Positions 16,202-24,859 of a DNA stretch of 64,000 nucleotides are shown piece by piece. The stretch spans positions 1-64,000 of the forward strand of contig CAZPKF010000016.1 of NCBI GenBank assembly GCA_964587155.1. Reading direction: 5' to 3'. Every line of letters starts with the position of its first letter. Within the stretch, counting starts at the first letter, position 1. The position numbers and the translations under genes are program-made. This stretch comes from Hallerella sp964587155 (lineage in GTDB: Bacteria > Fibrobacterota > Fibrobacteria > Fibrobacterales > Fibrobacteraceae). The notes under the pieces were generated by a model. It made no database searches. It saw only the letters and a list, made by a program, of their open reading frames with translations, and was not told the origin of the DNA.

Positions 16202-17617
16202 ATGAAAAAAGAAACAGAATTTGTTTGTACGCAATGTGGCGAAACGACTCCCAAATGGGCTGGGAAATGCCCTCACTGCGGAGCCTGGGGGCTCCTAGAA
16301 GAACGCACCGTAGAAAACAAGTCCGAACGCCGCGGACTCGGGCACAGCGCACCCGGAGCCGGAATCGATTCAGGACTTCCCCGAAAACTTTCTGAAATTG
16401 ACTCGGCACCGACAAAACGTTTGAGTTCATCAAGTCCGGAATTCGACAGAACTCTGGGCGGCGGATTCGCTCCCGGTTCCCTGGTTCTTGTCGGCGGTGA
16501 TCCGGGAATCGGCAAATCCACACTAGTCTTGCAAACCTTGGCCACCATGGCAAGCGCCGGAGTCAAAGCTCTATACGTTAGCGGCGAAGAAAGCGCGGTA
16601 CAAGTCAAACTCCGCAGCGAGCGTTTGGGCGTTTCCGGAAGCGACCTTCTCTTGCTTTGCGAGACAAGCCTCTCGCGCATCCGCGAAAAAGCCGAATCGA
16701 TTCACCCGCAAATCATGGTCATCGATTCCATCCAGACAATTTACAATGCCGACTTGCCCGGAACTCCGGGGAGCGTTTCCCAACTACGCGAATGCACACT
16801 TTCCCTAATGGTATTCGCCAAAAATACGGGGTGCATCACCATCTTAATCGGCCATGTAACCAAAGATGGTCAAATCGCCGGGCCCAAAATTTTAGAGCAC
16901 ATGGTGGATACCGTTGCCTATTTCGAAGGCGACCGCAACGGACAATACCGCATTCTGCGCACCATCAAAAACCGTTTTGGGGCAACGGATGAAATCGGTG
17001 TTTTCGAAATGACCTCCCGCGGACTTGAAAGCGTCAGCAATCCCAGCAAGATATTTCTCGATGCGACAAACATGAACGCTCCCGGCAGCGTCGTAAGCTG
17101 CACCATTGAAGGCTCGCGTGCCATGCTTTTTGAAACTCAGGCCTTGGTAAACCAGACGAATTACGCCGTTGCGCAGCGCGTCGCCGCGGGAATCGACCCC
17201 AAACGCTTGACCATCATCCTCGCACTGCTCGATAAATTCGGCGGCATTCCCATTGGAAATTCTGACGTATTCGCAAGCATCGCCGGCGGTCTGAAAATAC
17301 CAGATACCGGAACCGATTTGGCAATAGCCCTCGCCATCGTTTGCAATCATTTGGGAATATCCCTTCCCCCAAAGACAATCGTCATCGGCGAACTCGGACT
17401 TTCTGGAGAAATCCGCGCCGTCAGTCAAACGGATTTGCGCATCAAAGAAGCGGAACGCCTGGGATTTGAACACATTCTGCTGGCCGCTTCGTCCAAGATT
17501 TCAAAATCGGCGAAAATCGACATTCTCCGGTTCCGCAAACTGGAAGAAGCTGTCGACTTTGTCAAAGACGGGCAAGGTGCATTTCAACGTTCCCACACTT
17601 CGAAAGTGCAAGCGTAA
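16202..17617 (+). CDS. radA: DNA repair protein RadA (Sms)
   Basis: A 471-residue RadA that promotes branch migration of recombination intermediates. It has an N-terminal C4 zinc finger (CTQCG...CPHCGAW), a RecA-like ATPase with Walker A GGDPGIGKST, the RadA-specific KNRFG motif, and a C-terminal Lon-protease-like domain (LGLSGEIRAV). The start is the ATG at 16202, just before the zinc finger; an ATG 51 nt upstream lies inside an inverted repeat and would add a tail not typical of the family. There is no clear Shine-Dalgarno sequence. The 3' end overlaps the convergent folA by 34 bp. Confidence 0.95.
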   Translation: MKKETEFVCTQCGETTPKWAGKCPHCGAWGLLEERTVENKSERRGLGHSAPGAGIDSGLPRKLSEIDSAPTKRLSSSSPEFDRTLGGGFAPGSLVLVGGDPGIGKSTLVLQTLATMASAGVKALYVSGEESAVQVKLRSERLGVSGSDLLLLCETSLSRIREKAESIHPQIMVIDSIQTIYNADLPGTPGSVSQLRECTLSLMVFAKNTGCITILIGHVTKDGQIAGPKILEHMVDTVAYFEGDRNGQYRILRTIKNRFGATDEIGVFEMTSRGLESVSNPSKIFLDATNMNAPGSVVSCTIEGSRAMLFETQALVNQTNYAVAQRVAAGIDPKRLTIILALLDKFGGIPIGNSDVFASIAGGLKIPDTGTDLAIALAIVCNHLGISLPPKTIVIGELGLSGEIRAVSQTDLRIKEAERLGFEHILLAASSKISKSAKIDILRFRKLEEAVDFVKDGQGAFQRSHTSKVQA

Positions 17618-18069
17618 TCGTCCCTGTCCGATTTTTCGCAGAATTCTTCTGAAACTAGCCTCCAACCATCCCCGATTGGCGGCATGAACACGTCTCCGGG
17701 AACATTCGCATGTACCCGTGTCAGGTAAAGTTTTTTGACAAACGGCATGGCAAGGGCGTAAATCTTTGCTCCGCCAACGACAAACAATTCCGTTTCTAGC
17801 GATTTTTCCGCCTTTTCAAAGGCTTCTTCCAGACAATTGCAAAGGACACAACCCGGTGCTTCAAAATTCAAGTTCCGCGAAAGCACCAAATTGGTACGCC
17901 CCGGGAGCGGACGTCCAATGTCTTCGTAGTTTTTGCGTCCGAGCAAAATGCAATGTCCCGATGTAATGGCCTTGAAGCGTTTCAAATCCTGCGACAGATG
18001 CCATGGCAAATGGCCGGCCCTGCCAATGACGTTGTTTTCTGAAACGGCGACAATCGAAGAAATGAGCAT
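17584..18069 (-). CDS. folA: dihydrofolate reductase
   Basis: A 161-residue DHFR that reduces dihydrofolate to tetrahydrofolate with NADPH. It shows the N-terminal IVAVSENNVIGRAGHLPWHL, the catalytic acidic residue D28 in SQDLKRFK, the GRKNYEDIG and LSRN cofactor motifs, and VVGGAKIY. Length is typical. No thymidylate synthase gene is adjacent. The start has no Shine-Dalgarno sequence but a TACGATTG box 4 nt upstream. The last 34 bp overlap the end of radA on the other strand, so the two transcripts are antisense at their 3' ends. Confidence 0.94.
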   Translation of the reverse strand: MLISSIVAVSENNVIGRAGHLPWHLSQDLKRFKAITSGHCILLGRKNYEDIGRPLPGRTNLVLSRNLNFEAPGCVLCNCLEEAFEKAEKSLETELFVVGGAKIYALAMPFVKKLYLTRVHANVPGDVFMPPIGDGWRLVSEEFCEKSDRDDYACTFEVWER

Positions 18070-18073
18070 AGCC

Positions 18074-18081
18074 CAATCGTA
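18074..18081 (-). promoter_or_regulatory. candidate -7 box TACGATTG of folA, 4 nt before the start
   Basis: Seven of eight positions match TAnnTTTG. It is followed by GGCT and the ATG, the same 4-nt spacing as in uvrA, ruvX and trpS. Confidence 0.4.
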
Positions 18082-18206
18082 ACTTTTTTAAAAAATTCCG
18101 GCAAGAGGGTTATTTCAAGAATGCCAAATATTCCATAAAGTCCGCCTTTGCCGCATCCCAGTCTTATTTTAGCCTTATTTCTAGAACGATTTTTCGTTAG
18201 ATATGC

Positions 18207-18214
18207 TAAATTAT
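18207..18214 (+). promoter_or_regulatory. candidate -7 box TAAATTAT, 5 nt before the start at 18220
   Basis: TAAATTAT precedes the ATG by 5 nt, with no Shine-Dalgarno sequence between. TATAAT at 18212-18217 overlaps it but is too close to the ATG to be a usable -10 box. Confidence 0.35.
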
Positions 18215-18219
18215 AATCG

Positions 18220-19770
18220 ATGCGTAAAATTCTGCTATCCTTTCTCGCCGTGACTTTTGCGTTCGGAGCCGACTTCGAACGCTCCAATTGGCACACCCAG
18301 ACCTTTTTCGGTGTGGAACCCTACACGCCCATCCATTTTGAAGGCGCGGGCCAATACCTGAACGAAAAAATCGACGAAGACGTGCTGACTGTTCCCATGT
18401 CGCTCGGATTTCTTTTCAGCCCGATCTTCACCCCCCTCTACAAGGCCGACATACCCTTCACCATTTGGCTGGGTGCCGAATTCGGTGAATTTCAATTCGG
18501 CGAAATTTCTTCCGGGAAAAATTACTCTTACCCGGATCATCCCGATATGGACGGCGATGGCAACACGCTTTCTTTTATGTCCTTCAACCCCGCGGGGCTT
18601 GCCGGATTTTCCGTCAACCTGATAGGCAATTTGGACTTGCGCGTTCTCGGCGGATTCGGAATGCGCTTTTACCGTTTTGAAAACAAGGAACTCCGGACAA
18701 CCAAAACCCGGATGGAATCTTCGCTCAGCTACTTTGTCAAAGGCGGACTTGAATACCGGATAGCAGAAATTTTCAAGGACGGCGATTTGAAAATTGGACT
18801 GCACGTCAAAAAGGATTTCAGCAAACTGGAAGATGTCCAGGCCGTTTCCAAACAGAACTCTGACGACCTATCATCAGCTCTCCCTGGCGCATACGCAGGA
18901 ACGCAATTTTCAAAAATCGAGACCAAATTGCCCATCCGCATCGGTCTTGAAATTTCCTTGGAATTTGGGCGGGAAAGCCGCCGCGACCGCCGCATGCGAT
19001 TCACCCTCCGCGACCGCGATAGCCAGCTCCGCAACCATTCCGAAGTCAAAGACACTCTTTCGGACTGGGACTGCATGGCCATCGAACGCGATTACCGCTT
19101 TTTCCTCGAAGATGGTGAATTGCCCGACATGAGCGAAAAATATACGAAAGCGCAATTCAACGATGTTCTGGAAAGTTACCTGGCCTTTTGCCATCCCGAA
19201 GACCTGGCCACAAAAGAAAAGCTGTATTCATCACTCGACTCCAATAAAGTCCAGCTGAAGGAATATCAAGTTTCCCAGGAAGATGCCCGATTCAAACAAG
19301 TCATGGCATCTAACGATCCGGAAATGATGCAAATGTTCCTGCAATACTATCCGAATTCCGCTCACCGGACAGAAATCGAAGCCAAACTGAAAATTGTCGG
19401 CGATTACGAAGTGTTCAAGCAAGCGCAATCCACCAATACATTCAAATCGTATTTGGATTACCTCGCCGACTTCCCCGAGGGTCAATTCCGCGAAGAAGCC
19501 GAAGAATGCATTTTCCGTTTGGTGCAAGAAAGCAACCGCGTCAAAGATTACCAAATTTACCTGAAACGCTTCCCCGACGGCAAGTTCGTCAGCGAAGCGA
19601 ACCACGCTTTGCAAGAAATTCAGCGCACCTCCGGCATCGTCTCTTCGGAACCCACAGAACAAGAAGTCGAAGAACCGCAAGCCGAAGTCCAGCCCAAGAA
19701 AAATGTGAAAAAATCGAAAAAATCCAAGGGCAAATCCAAAAAAGCCTCGAAGAAAAAGAAACGGAAATAA
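18220..19770 (+). CDS. outer-membrane protein with beta-barrel-like N-half, TPR-like C-half and lysine-rich tail
   Basis: A 516-residue exported protein I cannot assign to a named family. The signal peptide is MRKILLSFLAVTFAFGA. About residues 20-260 alternate hydrophobic/aromatic and polar residues (LRVLGGFGMRFYRF, SLSYFVKGGLEYRI), as in an outer-membrane barrel. About 265-470 is charged, with repeated helical units (YYPNSAHRTEIEAK, YLADFPEGQFREEAEE, YLKRFPDGKFVSEANHA) resembling the TPR-like repeats of BamD-type proteins. The last 45 residues go from acidic (EQEVEEPQAEVQP) to almost pure lysine/serine. Such a tail could bind peptidoglycan, LPS or nucleic acid; this is speculation. It is monocistronic, with a terminator right after it. 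Confidence 0.65.
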   Translation: MRKILLSFLAVTFAFGADFERSNWHTQTFFGVEPYTPIHFEGAGQYLNEKIDEDVLTVPMSLGFLFSPIFTPLYKADIPFTIWLGAEFGEFQFGEISSGKNYSYPDHPDMDGDGNTLSFMSFNPAGLAGFSVNLIGNLDLRVLGGFGMRFYRFENKELRTTKTRMESSLSYFVKGGLEYRIAEIFKDGDLKIGLHVKKDFSKLEDVQAVSKQNSDDLSSALPGAYAGTQFSKIETKLPIRIGLEISLEFGRESRRDRRMRFTLRDRDSQLRNHSEVKDTLSDWDCMAIERDYRFFLEDGELPDMSEKYTKAQFNDVLESYLAFCHPEDLATKEKLYSSLDSNKVQLKEYQVSQEDARFKQVMASNDPEMMQMFLQYYPNSAHRTEIEAKLKIVGDYEVFKQAQSTNTFKSYLDYLADFPEGQFREEAEECIFRLVQESNRVKDYQIYLKRFPDGKFVSEANHALQEIQRTSGIVSSEPTEQEVEEPQAEVQPKKNVKKSKKSKGKSKKASKKKKRK

Positions 19771-19776
19771 ACAATC

Positions 19777-19805
19777 GGCTTTCGCAACAAGCGAAAGCCT
19801 TTTTT
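19777..19805 (+). terminator. rho-independent terminator
   Basis: GGCTTTCGC-AACAA-GCGAAAGCC, a perfect 9-bp stem, is followed by TTTTTT. The ATG of the next gene (19813) begins only 7 nt after the T tract. Confidence 0.85.
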
Positions 19806-19812
19806 ACAAGCC

Positions 19813-21387
19813 ATGAAATTCCGCTCCATTCTATTAAAAGACCTTCCCATTTTTCAACGTTTTCTGACAGCGGCAAACAAACAATGCTGCGATTATGCAC
19901 TAGCCAACCTTTACGCCTGGTCCGCTTATTATCGCACCGAATGGGCGGAATCCGGCGGATTCCTCGTCATCCGTTTTCACATTGCCGGTTCGGAAAAATG
20001 GGCATACCTGGAACCGCTGGGAAACGGTAACATTGAAGACATCCTTGAAAATATTCGGAAAGCGGCAAACGAATCTGGTCAACCTCTGCGCTTTTTTTCC
20101 CTTTCAGAAAAATTCACAGAAAGCATCCGGAATACGCCTTTGGCAGGCTCCTTGCATTTTTATAAAGACAGGAATTTCGGCAATTACATTTACACGCGGG
20201 AACGCCTAGCCTTGTTAGCCGGAAGAAAGCTCCACTCCAAACGCAACCACATCGCCACATTCAACAGGCGCTATCCTAATTTTCAATGGAAAATCCTTTC
20301 GCCAGAAAATGACTTGCCCCTGTTGCGGCAAATTCTCGACAATTGGATTTCTTCACAAGAATCGGCGACAACGACGATTCTCGAAGAGCGCCAGATGATA
20401 GAAAGATCCCTTGCACATTACAGGGAACTGAACCTCTTCGGCATCCTACTTTCCGTTAACGGCGAACCTGTCGCCTTTTCTTACGGCTCCAAAGTTAGAA
20501 GCGATACCTTCTGCACTCACGTCGAAAAAGCAGATACCCGTTACGAGGGCGCATATGCGAAAATCAACCAGCTGATGGCAGAAGCTCTTCCGGAATCAAT
20601 CCGATTTATCAACCGGGAAGAAGACATGGGAATTCCCGAATTGCGCAAATCAAAGCAATCTTACCATCCGGAAACGATTTCTGAAGAATTCTTCGCCTAC
20701 GACGCCGATTCCGAAGAAGGTAAAATTTGGGCTCTTTGGCAAAAGTCGTTTCCAAACGACGACGATTCCTTTTTGACCAGTTTCATTTATCCGTATTCAA
20801 ACGAATCCAACCGTATAACTTTGTACGAAAACGAACGCCTGACCTCCATGCTGCACCTGTTTGAATTTTCTGGAGATTGGGGCCGAACCGCCTACATTTA
20901 CGCTCTCGCCACTGACCCGGATTTCCGGCATAAAGGATACGCCTCCACTCTCATTTCAAACGCACTGATGCGCGCCTTTCACCAAAAAGATGTCGTCGTC
21001 TGGAGTATTCCCGAAAACAAGAAATTTAAATGTTGGCAAGAACACTTGGAATTCAGCAATCTCCAAATGGAGCCGCTCCGATTTTTCACAGATGATGGAT
21101 TCGACTTTGGAGAAAATCCCGCAACCGACCAGGGCATTTTCCGAATCGTCGACATGAAAACGTACCTGAATCTTTTTGCTAAAGAGAATCCGTCAATTTC
21201 TGAAGTCATCTCTGTTTTCGACAAAATTTTGCCGTCAAACTCCGGGACTTACCGCATTTTCGAGGGAAAAGTCAAAAAAATATCGGTGGAATTTTCTAAT
21301 GAAAACTATTTTCGCCCTGCAGAAATTGCGAATCGCTATGCCCTTCGCGGCGGGAAACGCCTAAAATTTGAAAAACACCTTTCCTGA
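19813..21387 (+). CDS. DUF2156 (lysyl-phosphatidylglycerol-synthase C-domain-like) protein fused to a GNAT acetyltransferase
   Basis: A 524-residue two-domain protein. The first 290 or so residues match the DUF2156 type, itself a double-GNAT fold related to the aminoacyl-transferase domain of MprF (SILLKDLPIFQRFL, NYIYTRERLALLAGRKLHSKRNHIA, PVAFSYGS, INREEDMGIPELRKSKQSYHP). The remaining part is an ordinary GNAT N-acyltransferase (YALATDPDFRHKGYASTLISNAL, acetyl-CoA loop near residue 371). It has no membrane helices, so lipid lysylation is not implied; substrate unknown. There is no Shine-Dalgarno sequence, and a strong terminator ends 7 nt before the ATG. Either the true start is internal or translation depends on read-through or a leaderless start. 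Confidence 0.75.
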   Translation: MKFRSILLKDLPIFQRFLTAANKQCCDYALANLYAWSAYYRTEWAESGGFLVIRFHIAGSEKWAYLEPLGNGNIEDILENIRKAANESGQPLRFFSLSEKFTESIRNTPLAGSLHFYKDRNFGNYIYTRERLALLAGRKLHSKRNHIATFNRRYPNFQWKILSPENDLPLLRQILDNWISSQESATTTILEERQMIERSLAHYRELNLFGILLSVNGEPVAFSYGSKVRSDTFCTHVEKADTRYEGAYAKINQLMAEALPESIRFINREEDMGIPELRKSKQSYHPETISEEFFAYDADSEEGKIWALWQKSFPNDDDSFLTSFIYPYSNESNRITLYENERLTSMLHLFEFSGDWGRTAYIYALATDPDFRHKGYASTLISNALMRAFHQKDVVVWSIPENKKFKCWQEHLEFSNLQMEPLRFFTDDGFDFGENPATDQGIFRIVDMKTYLNLFAKENPSISEVISVFDKILPSNSGTYRIFEGKVKKISVEFSNENYFRPAEIANRYALRGGKRLKFEKHLS

Positions 21388-21432
21388 CCCCATTTCATAA
21401 GCCAAAGGCAATTCGCCACTGACCGCATTCCC

Positions 21433-21440
21433 TAAATTTT
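21433..21440 (+). promoter_or_regulatory. candidate -7 box TAAATTTT of the 21465-26664 operon
   Basis: TAAATTTT lies 24 nt before the ATG at 21465, with a GAGG ribosome site between them. The six genes from here to 26664 have gaps of under 10 nt or overlap, so one promoter could serve them all, except possibly trpS. Confidence 0.35.
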
Positions 21441-21464
21441 CTATGTTGCCGAATTGAGGTGGCC

Positions 21465-23363
21465 ATGCTCATCGAAGATGATAAATTCGCTTTTTCCTGC
21501 ATCAAGACACATCCACGAAGACTCGGACTTCCTTTGAGACGTTGGGGGCGCAATTTCGTATCCGCCTGCCCCTTCCACGCTCCAGAAGAAGCCTCCCTGT
21601 TTTTTTACGATTCACTTGGCTATTGGCGTTACCACTGCCTGCAATGCAACAACGACGGCGACCTTGTCGAATTTTTGATGCGGACGCGCTTCAACGGAAT
21701 GGATGAAAAATCCGCCCGCAAAGAAGCTCTCGATTTTTGGGGTTCTTCCGAAGAACAAGTCCAGGGTTTGCGGGAAAGCGACATCAAAAATAAGGAAATC
21801 GGCGGGGAAAAAGTCCGCGTTTTGGAATGTTTTGTACGCTATTGCTATCTGGCTGCCGCCAAAAGTGAATCGACTGCGGAGTTTTTAAAAGCCCGCGGTT
21901 GGACCGCCGACCAGGCTAAGCTTTACGGCATCGGCTATTACAGCGGGGACCCGGAACCATTTTTCAGTTATTGTATGCTTTCCGGGCTTGAACGGCACGA
22001 AGTCAGCTTTTACCTAGACAATCTGGAATTTTCTCATGAGCCGCGCCTCACGATTCCCGCCCGCAATTCCAAAGGTGTCATTCATTCCGTTTACGGTCGC
22101 TTGTTAGACAATGCGGGCACTCCCAATTCCGGAGAAGACACTTACGTTTCTTACGCCTCCGGACCATTAGACATTCCGTTCAACATCCAACAAGACATGG
22201 ATTCTCCCATCGTCGTCGAAGGCCTTTTCGATGCGTTGACCGCAGACCTTTCCGGCATTTCCGGAGTCGTTTCGACAATGTATCAGCCCTTCAGCCGCAG
22301 CCACCTTTACAAGCTCAAGGCCTGTGGCGCAGAAAGCGTCACGCTCCTTCTCCGCAAAGAATCCAGTCGGCGCGCCCAAGAATATCATATCCGCAGATGT
22401 TTGGAATTAGCCGAATCGGAACGCATCGGTTTTAAATCCATCGTTCTCCCCGACGGTGAAACTGTCGATACTTTTTTGCGCAAAGAAGGGGCCGATACCC
22501 TGCTTTCCAAAATTCACGATACCGAAGAAGACACCATGCGGACGCACCGCAAGTCCGTTTTACTGCAAGACATCCGTGAAAACTTTCACTTGGCGATGAA
22601 CCGCGATGCCGATGTCGATGTCGGTTACAAGATTTCCAACTTTCCCGCCCTTTCTCACGCCCTCGACGGCATTCTCCCCGGCTATTACTTCCTCTCTTCC
22701 GAGCCGTTTGGATTCAAAAGTTACGCACTGTCGTCTCTCTCGCTAGATTTAATCGATGGCAATCCGGAAGCCAAAATCATTTACGTTGCGCTGGACTGTC
22801 CCAGGCGGCAAGTCTTCGACAGGATGGTCGCCATGCTGGCCGATGTGTCCGAGGCCGATGTCCGCAAACAAAACAAGGACGATGATATCAACCGGAAAAT
22901 CCACGAAGCGACACGTCAACTGCTTTCTTACGTGGAATCCGACCGGATTGAAATTTGGGAAGCGACGGAAACTTTCCACTTTGAAACGTTTCTTGGCGAA
23001 CTGCAATCGGAACTTTCCGAAAAACCGAATTTGATTCTTCTCATCGACGGCATTGACCATTTGCGAATTTCGGACTGGGCCGACATTCAAGGACTCAGCG
23101 AACGGCGTTCTTCTGCCGTTCTGGACCTTTACAAGGCCTTGGACATTCCCGTATTCATCAGTGGTGAACTTTGCAAGGAAAACGATCGGATTGTCGGACC
23201 ACGACCCTACCTGCGCGATGCGGATACGACCTTCTGGTTAGAACGCAAAGACGATGGAGCTCTCTGGCTCACTGTCAACATGAAAAATTCCGGTTCGACT
23301 TTATACGAAGCCAACCTGCTGTTTTCAGACAAATCTTACCGGATGAAAGAAAAAGAAACATGA
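21465..23363 (+). CDS. DnaG/DnaB-like primase-helicase homologue with eroded catalytic motifs
   Basis: A 632-residue protein with the layout of phage T7 gp4 or Twinkle. An intact CHC2 zinc finger (C35, H38, C58, C61; CPFH...YHCLQC) is followed by a TOPRIM domain (VIHSVYGRLLD, VVEGLFDAL, VLPDGETVDTFLRKEG) and a RecA/DnaB-like domain (ALSHALDGILPGYYFL to about 625). The TOPRIM keeps the first glutamate (about 252), but the second acidic motif, FDGD in DnaG, reads LRKE (about 296). The Walker A site reads SEPFGFKSY (about 412) without the GK[ST] motif, while Walker B (LILLIDGIDHL) remains. It is therefore probably a catalytically dead paralogue or has a new function. The start is ATG after GAGG; a GTG 6 nt upstream overlaps the ribosome site. 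It overlaps the glycosyltransferase gene as ATGA. No phage genes are nearby. Confidence 0.75.
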   Translation: MLIEDDKFAFSCIKTHPRRLGLPLRRWGRNFVSACPFHAPEEASLFFYDSLGYWRYHCLQCNNDGDLVEFLMRTRFNGMDEKSARKEALDFWGSSEEQVQGLRESDIKNKEIGGEKVRVLECFVRYCYLAAAKSESTAEFLKARGWTADQAKLYGIGYYSGDPEPFFSYCMLSGLERHEVSFYLDNLEFSHEPRLTIPARNSKGVIHSVYGRLLDNAGTPNSGEDTYVSYASGPLDIPFNIQQDMDSPIVVEGLFDALTADLSGISGVVSTMYQPFSRSHLYKLKACGAESVTLLLRKESSRRAQEYHIRRCLELAESERIGFKSIVLPDGETVDTFLRKEGADTLLSKIHDTEEDTMRTHRKSVLLQDIRENFHLAMNRDADVDVGYKISNFPALSHALDGILPGYYFLSSEPFGFKSYALSSLSLDLIDGNPEAKIIYVALDCPRRQVFDRMVAMLADVSEADVRKQNKDDDINRKIHEATRQLLSYVESDRIEIWEATETFHFETFLGELQSELSEKPNLILLIDGIDHLRISDWADIQGLSERRSSAVLDLYKALDIPVFISGELCKENDRIVGPRPYLRDADTTFWLERKDDGALWLTVNMKNSGSTLYEANLLFSDKSYRMKEKET

Positions 23364-24547
23364 GCCGTCTGACCGTTGTTGACTTTGACAATTTTTGGAG
23401 TCCATCCGGAGGTGGCGTCCGCCGTTATCATTTAGAACGGATGCAATTTTACAGCACTCTCCCCGATGCCCTGCTGGTCTTTGTCCAAAACGACAGTCGG
23501 ACTTTCACCGAAACGATTTCCGATTCCCTCATCATTGAACACGTCCGGGCATTCAAATTCCCTGGAAATTGGGAATACCGATTCCTTTGGAATCAGCGGG
23601 ATATTTTACCTTATCTTCAAAAATACGAGCCCGACATCGTTGAAGTCGGTTCTCCGTATATCCTTCCCAAGGCAGTCTCCAAAGCTTCAGCACGCCTTTC
23701 AAAGCCTCCCCGCCTGACCGCCTTTTGGCACGCCGACTTTCCCGTCACCTATGTGCGACGCTTTTTCGAAAAATGGGGACTTTCGAAACTGGGAAAAAAA
23801 GCGGAAAGGATCGCTTTCGCTTACGCACGTTCCAGCTTTCGCCAATACGACAAAATCGAAGCCAGTTCACAAGAAATCCTCACCCGCATCGGACAAAACG
23901 GGTTCTCCGGCGAACGTTTGGAGTGGATTCCCCTTGGTGTCGATTTGGAAAATTTTACCCCAAAAGCACGCGATGAAAATTTAACTCGTGAATTGAAAGA
24001 CGGCGACCCAAACCGGCTGACCATTTTTTTCCCACACCGTTTTTGCGATGAAAAGGGACTTCGACTGTTCCTTGACGCTTACCCGATTCTTTGCCAAAGA
24101 CTGAACGCAGAGCCGGCAGTCCTTTTTGCGGGAACGGGACCGGACTTGCCCCTCGTCAAAGCGGCTGCCGAAAAATACAAGCACATCCGTTATGAAGGAT
24201 TCATCAATGGCATCCAAGAAATGGCAAGGCATTACGCCAGTGTGGATTTGTCGCTAGCCCTGTCGGGCTGGGAAACGTTTGGACTTTCCATTCTGGAAAG
24301 CTTGGCCTGCGGCGACGCCCTTGTCGCCGCCTCGACGGGCGCTGCCGGAGAACATCTCCGCAACTCGGGAGCAGGAATCCTTTTGGAAAACCGTACGCCA
24401 CAAGCCCTGGCCGACGCCATCGTCAAGGTTTCCCAAATGGACTTGCCAAAATTGAAAACTAACGCAGTGGCTTATGCAAAAAATTACAGCTGGACTAACT
24501 GTTTCAAAAGGCAAATGGCCATGTACCAAAAATTAATCAGAGGATAA
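23360..24547 (+). CDS. GT4-type glycosyltransferase
   Basis: A 395-residue GT-B fold transferase of the GT4 group. The N-terminal domain begins SRLTVVDFDNFWSPSGGGVRRYHLERM, with the glycine-rich acceptor-side loop. The C-terminal nucleotide-sugar domain has FPHRFCDEKGLRLFLDAYP and LFAGTGPDLPLV. The EX7E-like donor motif lies in SLALSGWETFGLSILESLACG. No membrane helix is seen, so it acts on the cytoplasmic side, probably in glycolipid or polysaccharide assembly. The ATG overlaps the stop of the primase-like gene (ATGA). The sugar and acceptor cannot be read from sequence. Confidence 0.85.
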   Translation: MSRLTVVDFDNFWSPSGGGVRRYHLERMQFYSTLPDALLVFVQNDSRTFTETISDSLIIEHVRAFKFPGNWEYRFLWNQRDILPYLQKYEPDIVEVGSPYILPKAVSKASARLSKPPRLTAFWHADFPVTYVRRFFEKWGLSKLGKKAERIAFAYARSSFRQYDKIEASSQEILTRIGQNGFSGERLEWIPLGVDLENFTPKARDENLTRELKDGDPNRLTIFFPHRFCDEKGLRLFLDAYPILCQRLNAEPAVLFAGTGPDLPLVKAAAEKYKHIRYEGFINGIQEMARHYASVDLSLALSGWETFGLSILESLACGDALVAASTGAAGEHLRNSGAGILLENRTPQALADAIVKVSQMDLPKLKTNAVAYAKNYSWTNCFKRQMAMYQKLIRG

Positions 24548-24548
24548 T

Positions 24549-24851
24549 ATGATAACGCACATCGTACTTTGGAAACTGAAGACCGAAGCCGAAGGCGCTT
24601 CCGCAAAAGAAAACGCCCAAACAATCGTTTCAAAATTCAAAGCCCTTGAAGGAAACGTCCCCGGACTTCTTTCGATTGAATCCGGTGCAGACTTCAACCG
24701 CAGCGCCGCCGCCTGGGATTTAGGACTCATCACCAAATTCGCCACCAAAGCGGATTTGGATTTTTATCAAGAATTTCCAGCCCACGTTGAAATCAAGCAA
24801 TTCATCGGCAAAGTTTCGACAGACCGCGCAGTCATCGATTACGAAGTTTAA
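24549..24851 (+). CDS. Dabb-domain (stress-responsive alpha/beta-barrel) protein
   Basis: A 100-residue protein matching the Dabb family in full: MITHIVLWKLK at the N-terminus, a central GLLSIESGADFN segment, LGLITKFATKADLDFYQ, and HVEIKQFIGKVSTDRAVIDYE at the end. Members form dimeric ferredoxin-like barrels of mostly unknown biochemical role. The ATG follows the glycosyltransferase stop by 1 nt, and the ribosome site AGAGGATA lies within that gene's end. It is cytoplasmic. Confidence 0.85.
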   Translation: MITHIVLWKLKTEAEGASAKENAQTIVSKFKALEGNVPGLLSIESGADFNRSAAAWDLGLITKFATKADLDFYQEFPAHVEIKQFIGKVSTDRAVIDYEV

Positions 24852-24859
24852 CGCGGGCC

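Noticed and set aside
16056..16553. A minus-strand frame overlapping the PL1 promoter and radA start
   Set aside because: Antisense to the radA zinc finger and Walker region and composed of R/F/L-rich shadow sequence.
18212..18217. TATAAT as a sigma-70 -10 box for the 18220 gene
   Set aside because: It ends 2 nt before the ATG, too close for a transcription start upstream of the codon; the overlapping TAAATTAT box is better placed.
21465..23363. A prophage or plasmid remnant around the primase-like gene
   Set aside because: No integrase, terminase, capsid or partition gene nearby; flanks are ordinary metabolic genes with the same base composition.
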